A DNA stretch of 54,707 nt from the NCBI GenBank assembly GCA_002353815.1, contig DEKK01000016.1, positions 307,402 to 362,108 of the forward strand. Reading direction: 5' to 3'. This document shows, piece by piece, positions 53,576-54,707 of this stretch. Origin of the DNA: Bifidobacteriaceae bacterium UBA2724. GTDB taxonomy: Bacteria; Actinomycetota; Actinomycetes; Actinomycetales; Bifidobacteriaceae. The notes under the pieces were generated by a model. That model had not been told where the DNA came from, ran no database searches, and was given only the letters and a program-made list of their open reading frames with translations. Numbering within the stretch: position 1 is the stretch's first letter; every line of letters starts with the position of its first letter. A program made the translations under genes and the position numbers.

Positions 53576-53782
53576 TTGAGCTTTTTTAAGGATACTGAGG
53601 GAAACGAGCTCGCGGTTGGCGATCCGGAGGCGGAATCTGATTCCACGGAGCGCAGACGGTATCTGTGCGAGCGCTGGGCTCTTCCCATTGGCGTTGTAGC
53701 GGCGTCCTTGGGCTTCGCGGCACGTTTGATTCACCGGCAGTCATTCCAACAATTGGCGGATGCTTGCGATTTCGGCGCGTGA
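53576..53782 (+). CDS. Small hypothetical protein or N-terminal part of the next gene
   Basis: 68 residues from TTG 53576 (GGAAG nine bases upstream; TTG 53570 is also possible): SFFKDTEGNELAVGDPEAES, then RRRYLCERWALPIGVVAASL and GFAARLIHRQSFQQLADACD. It has one predicted membrane helix (LPIGVVAASLGFAARLI). It overlaps the next gene by 23 bp in another frame. A one-base shift between 53730 and 53782 would fuse it to that gene (LADACDFGA-REAFATTVLMP), so it may be a broken N-terminus. Confidence 0.4.
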   Translation: MSFFKDTEGNELAVGDPEAESDSTERRRYLCERWALPIGVVAASLGFAARLIHRQSFQQLADACDFGA

Positions 53783-54707
53783 GGCATTCGCGACAACCGT
53801 GCTCATGCCTCTGCTCATCGGCATCGCATGGTGGTGGGCTCCGCTGGCGGTGTGTGTGGGCGTTTTCCATACGCGTCTGTCGGTGAGTGATGTCTCAGGC
53901 GTGACGCTGCTCGTGGCGATTGGCGCGAGCGTGTATGCGTTCATGATGCGCGTGGAGAGCGGTTGGCTTCAAGGCAGGTCGGCGCTGAGATGCTATCCCG
54001 GTTTGCAGCTGGTTCTTCGGTATTGCGCGATGCTGATCATGGGGTGCTGTCTGGGGGTTCTGTCCCTCGGCGCCGTCCCCGTGATCCAGGCAGTGGTGAA
54101 TCATTCGTCGGATGTGACGACGTTCGGCGCCGCAGTCTGGGAAAGCCTCATGGCGCTGCCGTTCCTCGGCACGCTTCATGCATGGCTTGCGCAACCTGCT
54201 GTGTGCGTGGTGAGTGGCATCGCGGCGGCGGGCGGTGTGCTGTGGTGTGCGTGCGTGATGTGTTCAGCGCTTCGTCGCGTGCCCATAGCACGCCAGGATT
54301 TTGCACGAGGACCGGTTGAAGAACGCCGTGCGGCAGGCGATTTCGAAAGTGCCGCTGAGGAAATCGAATCGAATGATGGCGCAGGGGCAGACGCTCGAGT
54401 GCGGCCGGCGCCCTCTTCGCGGCTGTTCTTCCCTGTGGCGGGCATCGGCATGGCGCGCTGGGTGCTGAGCAGAGCCGCAAATCAACTGTATGCGCTGGCT
54501 GCGGCGGCTATCGTGACCGTTGCCGCTTTCCGTCCCCTGGCGCTTTCGCCAAGCGGCCGGCTTGGGGTCGCATCCGCATGCGCTTTTTTCGCAACGGTGA
54601 TGATTCCCCTGCTGTGCGAAGGCGTGTTTCTCGGCGAAGCCCGGTTGAGGTATCGCTTCGCCGTGGAAATGGGCGAATGGTCTGGGGCGTTTATCGGCTA
54701 CCTGTAA
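53760..54707 (+). CDS. Hypothetical membrane protein
   Basis: 315 residues, ending with a TAA at the last base of the window, so complete at the 3' end. About six to seven hydrophobic segments (TTVLMPLLIGIAWWWAPLAVCVGV; VTLLVAIGASVYAFM; LVLRYCAMLIMGCCLGVLSLGAVPVI; VCVVSGIAAAGGVLWCACVM; LAAAAIVTVAAFRPLAL; VASACAFFATVMIPLLCEGVFL) separated by a charged cytoplasmic loop (residues about 180-215). No family recognised. AACAAT (53748-53753) is six bases before ATG 53760, so it may also have a leaderless start; alternatively it is the C-terminal part of the 53576 frame. Confidence 0.55.
   Translation: MLAISAREAFATTVLMPLLIGIAWWWAPLAVCVGVFHTRLSVSDVSGVTLLVAIGASVYAFMMRVESGWLQGRSALRCYPGLQLVLRYCAMLIMGCCLGVLSLGAVPVIQAVVNHSSDVTTFGAAVWESLMALPFLGTLHAWLAQPAVCVVSGIAAAGGVLWCACVMCSALRRVPIARQDFARGPVEERRAAGDFESAAEEIESNDGAGADARVRPAPSSRLFFPVAGIGMARWVLSRAANQLYALAAAAIVTVAAFRPLALSPSGRLGVASACAFFATVMIPLLCEGVFLGEARLRYRFAVEMGEWSGAFIGYL

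Overview
The window looks like a chromosomal segment of a Bifidobacterium (high-GC Actinobacteria). The evidence is GC-rich third codon positions, the actinobacterial forms of Ffh, Rho, RecG and ABC-F proteins, a complete glucose/beta-glucoside PTS controlled by antitermination, a TPP-riboswitch thiC, and the overall gene set. I could not fix the species by reading alone.

Layout. 1-210: a 74-bp tandem repeat that continues off the left edge. 0.2-10.4 kb: MscS-type channel, rpmB, recG, rsmD, trmD, a LacI-type regulator, a VanZ-like protein, then a minus-strand block rpsP-khpA-rimM. 10.6-14.1 kb: a membrane-anchored endonuclease/exonuclease/phosphatase protein and ffh. 14.2-17.2 kb: accessory region with two related membrane proteins, the second frameshifted at a run of six T, a palindromic repeat cluster and a gene remnant. 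17.3-23.7 kb: cysS, a class-I glutamine amidotransferase, a DUF559 (PD-(D/E)XK-like) gene that also looks frameshifted at a T run and is flanked on both sides by palindromic repeat clusters in opposite orientation, then an ABC-F ATPase. 23.9-31.9 kb: pgm, then EIIBCA, a BglG/LicT-type antiterminator, HPr and enzyme I. A RAT-like antiterminator overlapping an intrinsic terminator precedes EIIBCA. 32-35 kb: serS, diacylglycerol-kinase-like gene, tRNA-Ser. 35.1-39.9 kb: membrane alpha/beta hydrolase and a MerR-controlled operon (CMD/cupin, zinc alcohol dehydrogenase, MerR) with a 19-bp-spacer promoter. 40-45 kb: gdhA, a DUF4125/DUF4037 pair, tRNA-Leu and tRNA-Thr. 45.2-53.2 kb: mannose-1-phosphate guanylyltransferase, pgi, rho, thiC. 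53.3-54.7 kb: a promoter with a long, hairpin-rich leader ahead of a poorly known membrane protein that ends exactly at the window edge.

How it works together. The core is housekeeping: ribosome assembly (rpmB, rpsP, rimM, khpA, trmD, rsmD), protein targeting (ffh), aminoacylation (cysS, serS, three tRNAs), transcription termination (rho) and sugar-phosphate metabolism (pgm, pgi, manC) fed by the PTS. Three stretches are accessory-like: 14.2-17.3 kb, 19.8-21.6 kb and 53.3-54.7 kb.

Most notable observations: a family of 23-bp palindromes with a 62-bp period flanking the DUF559 nuclease-like gene; two separate single-base frameshifts at T runs; about ten genes whose -10 box lies 6-7 nt before the ATG with no Shine-Dalgarno (leaderless transcripts); a RAT/terminator switch; a MerR 19-bp promoter; and a structured leader candidate at 53.3 kb.
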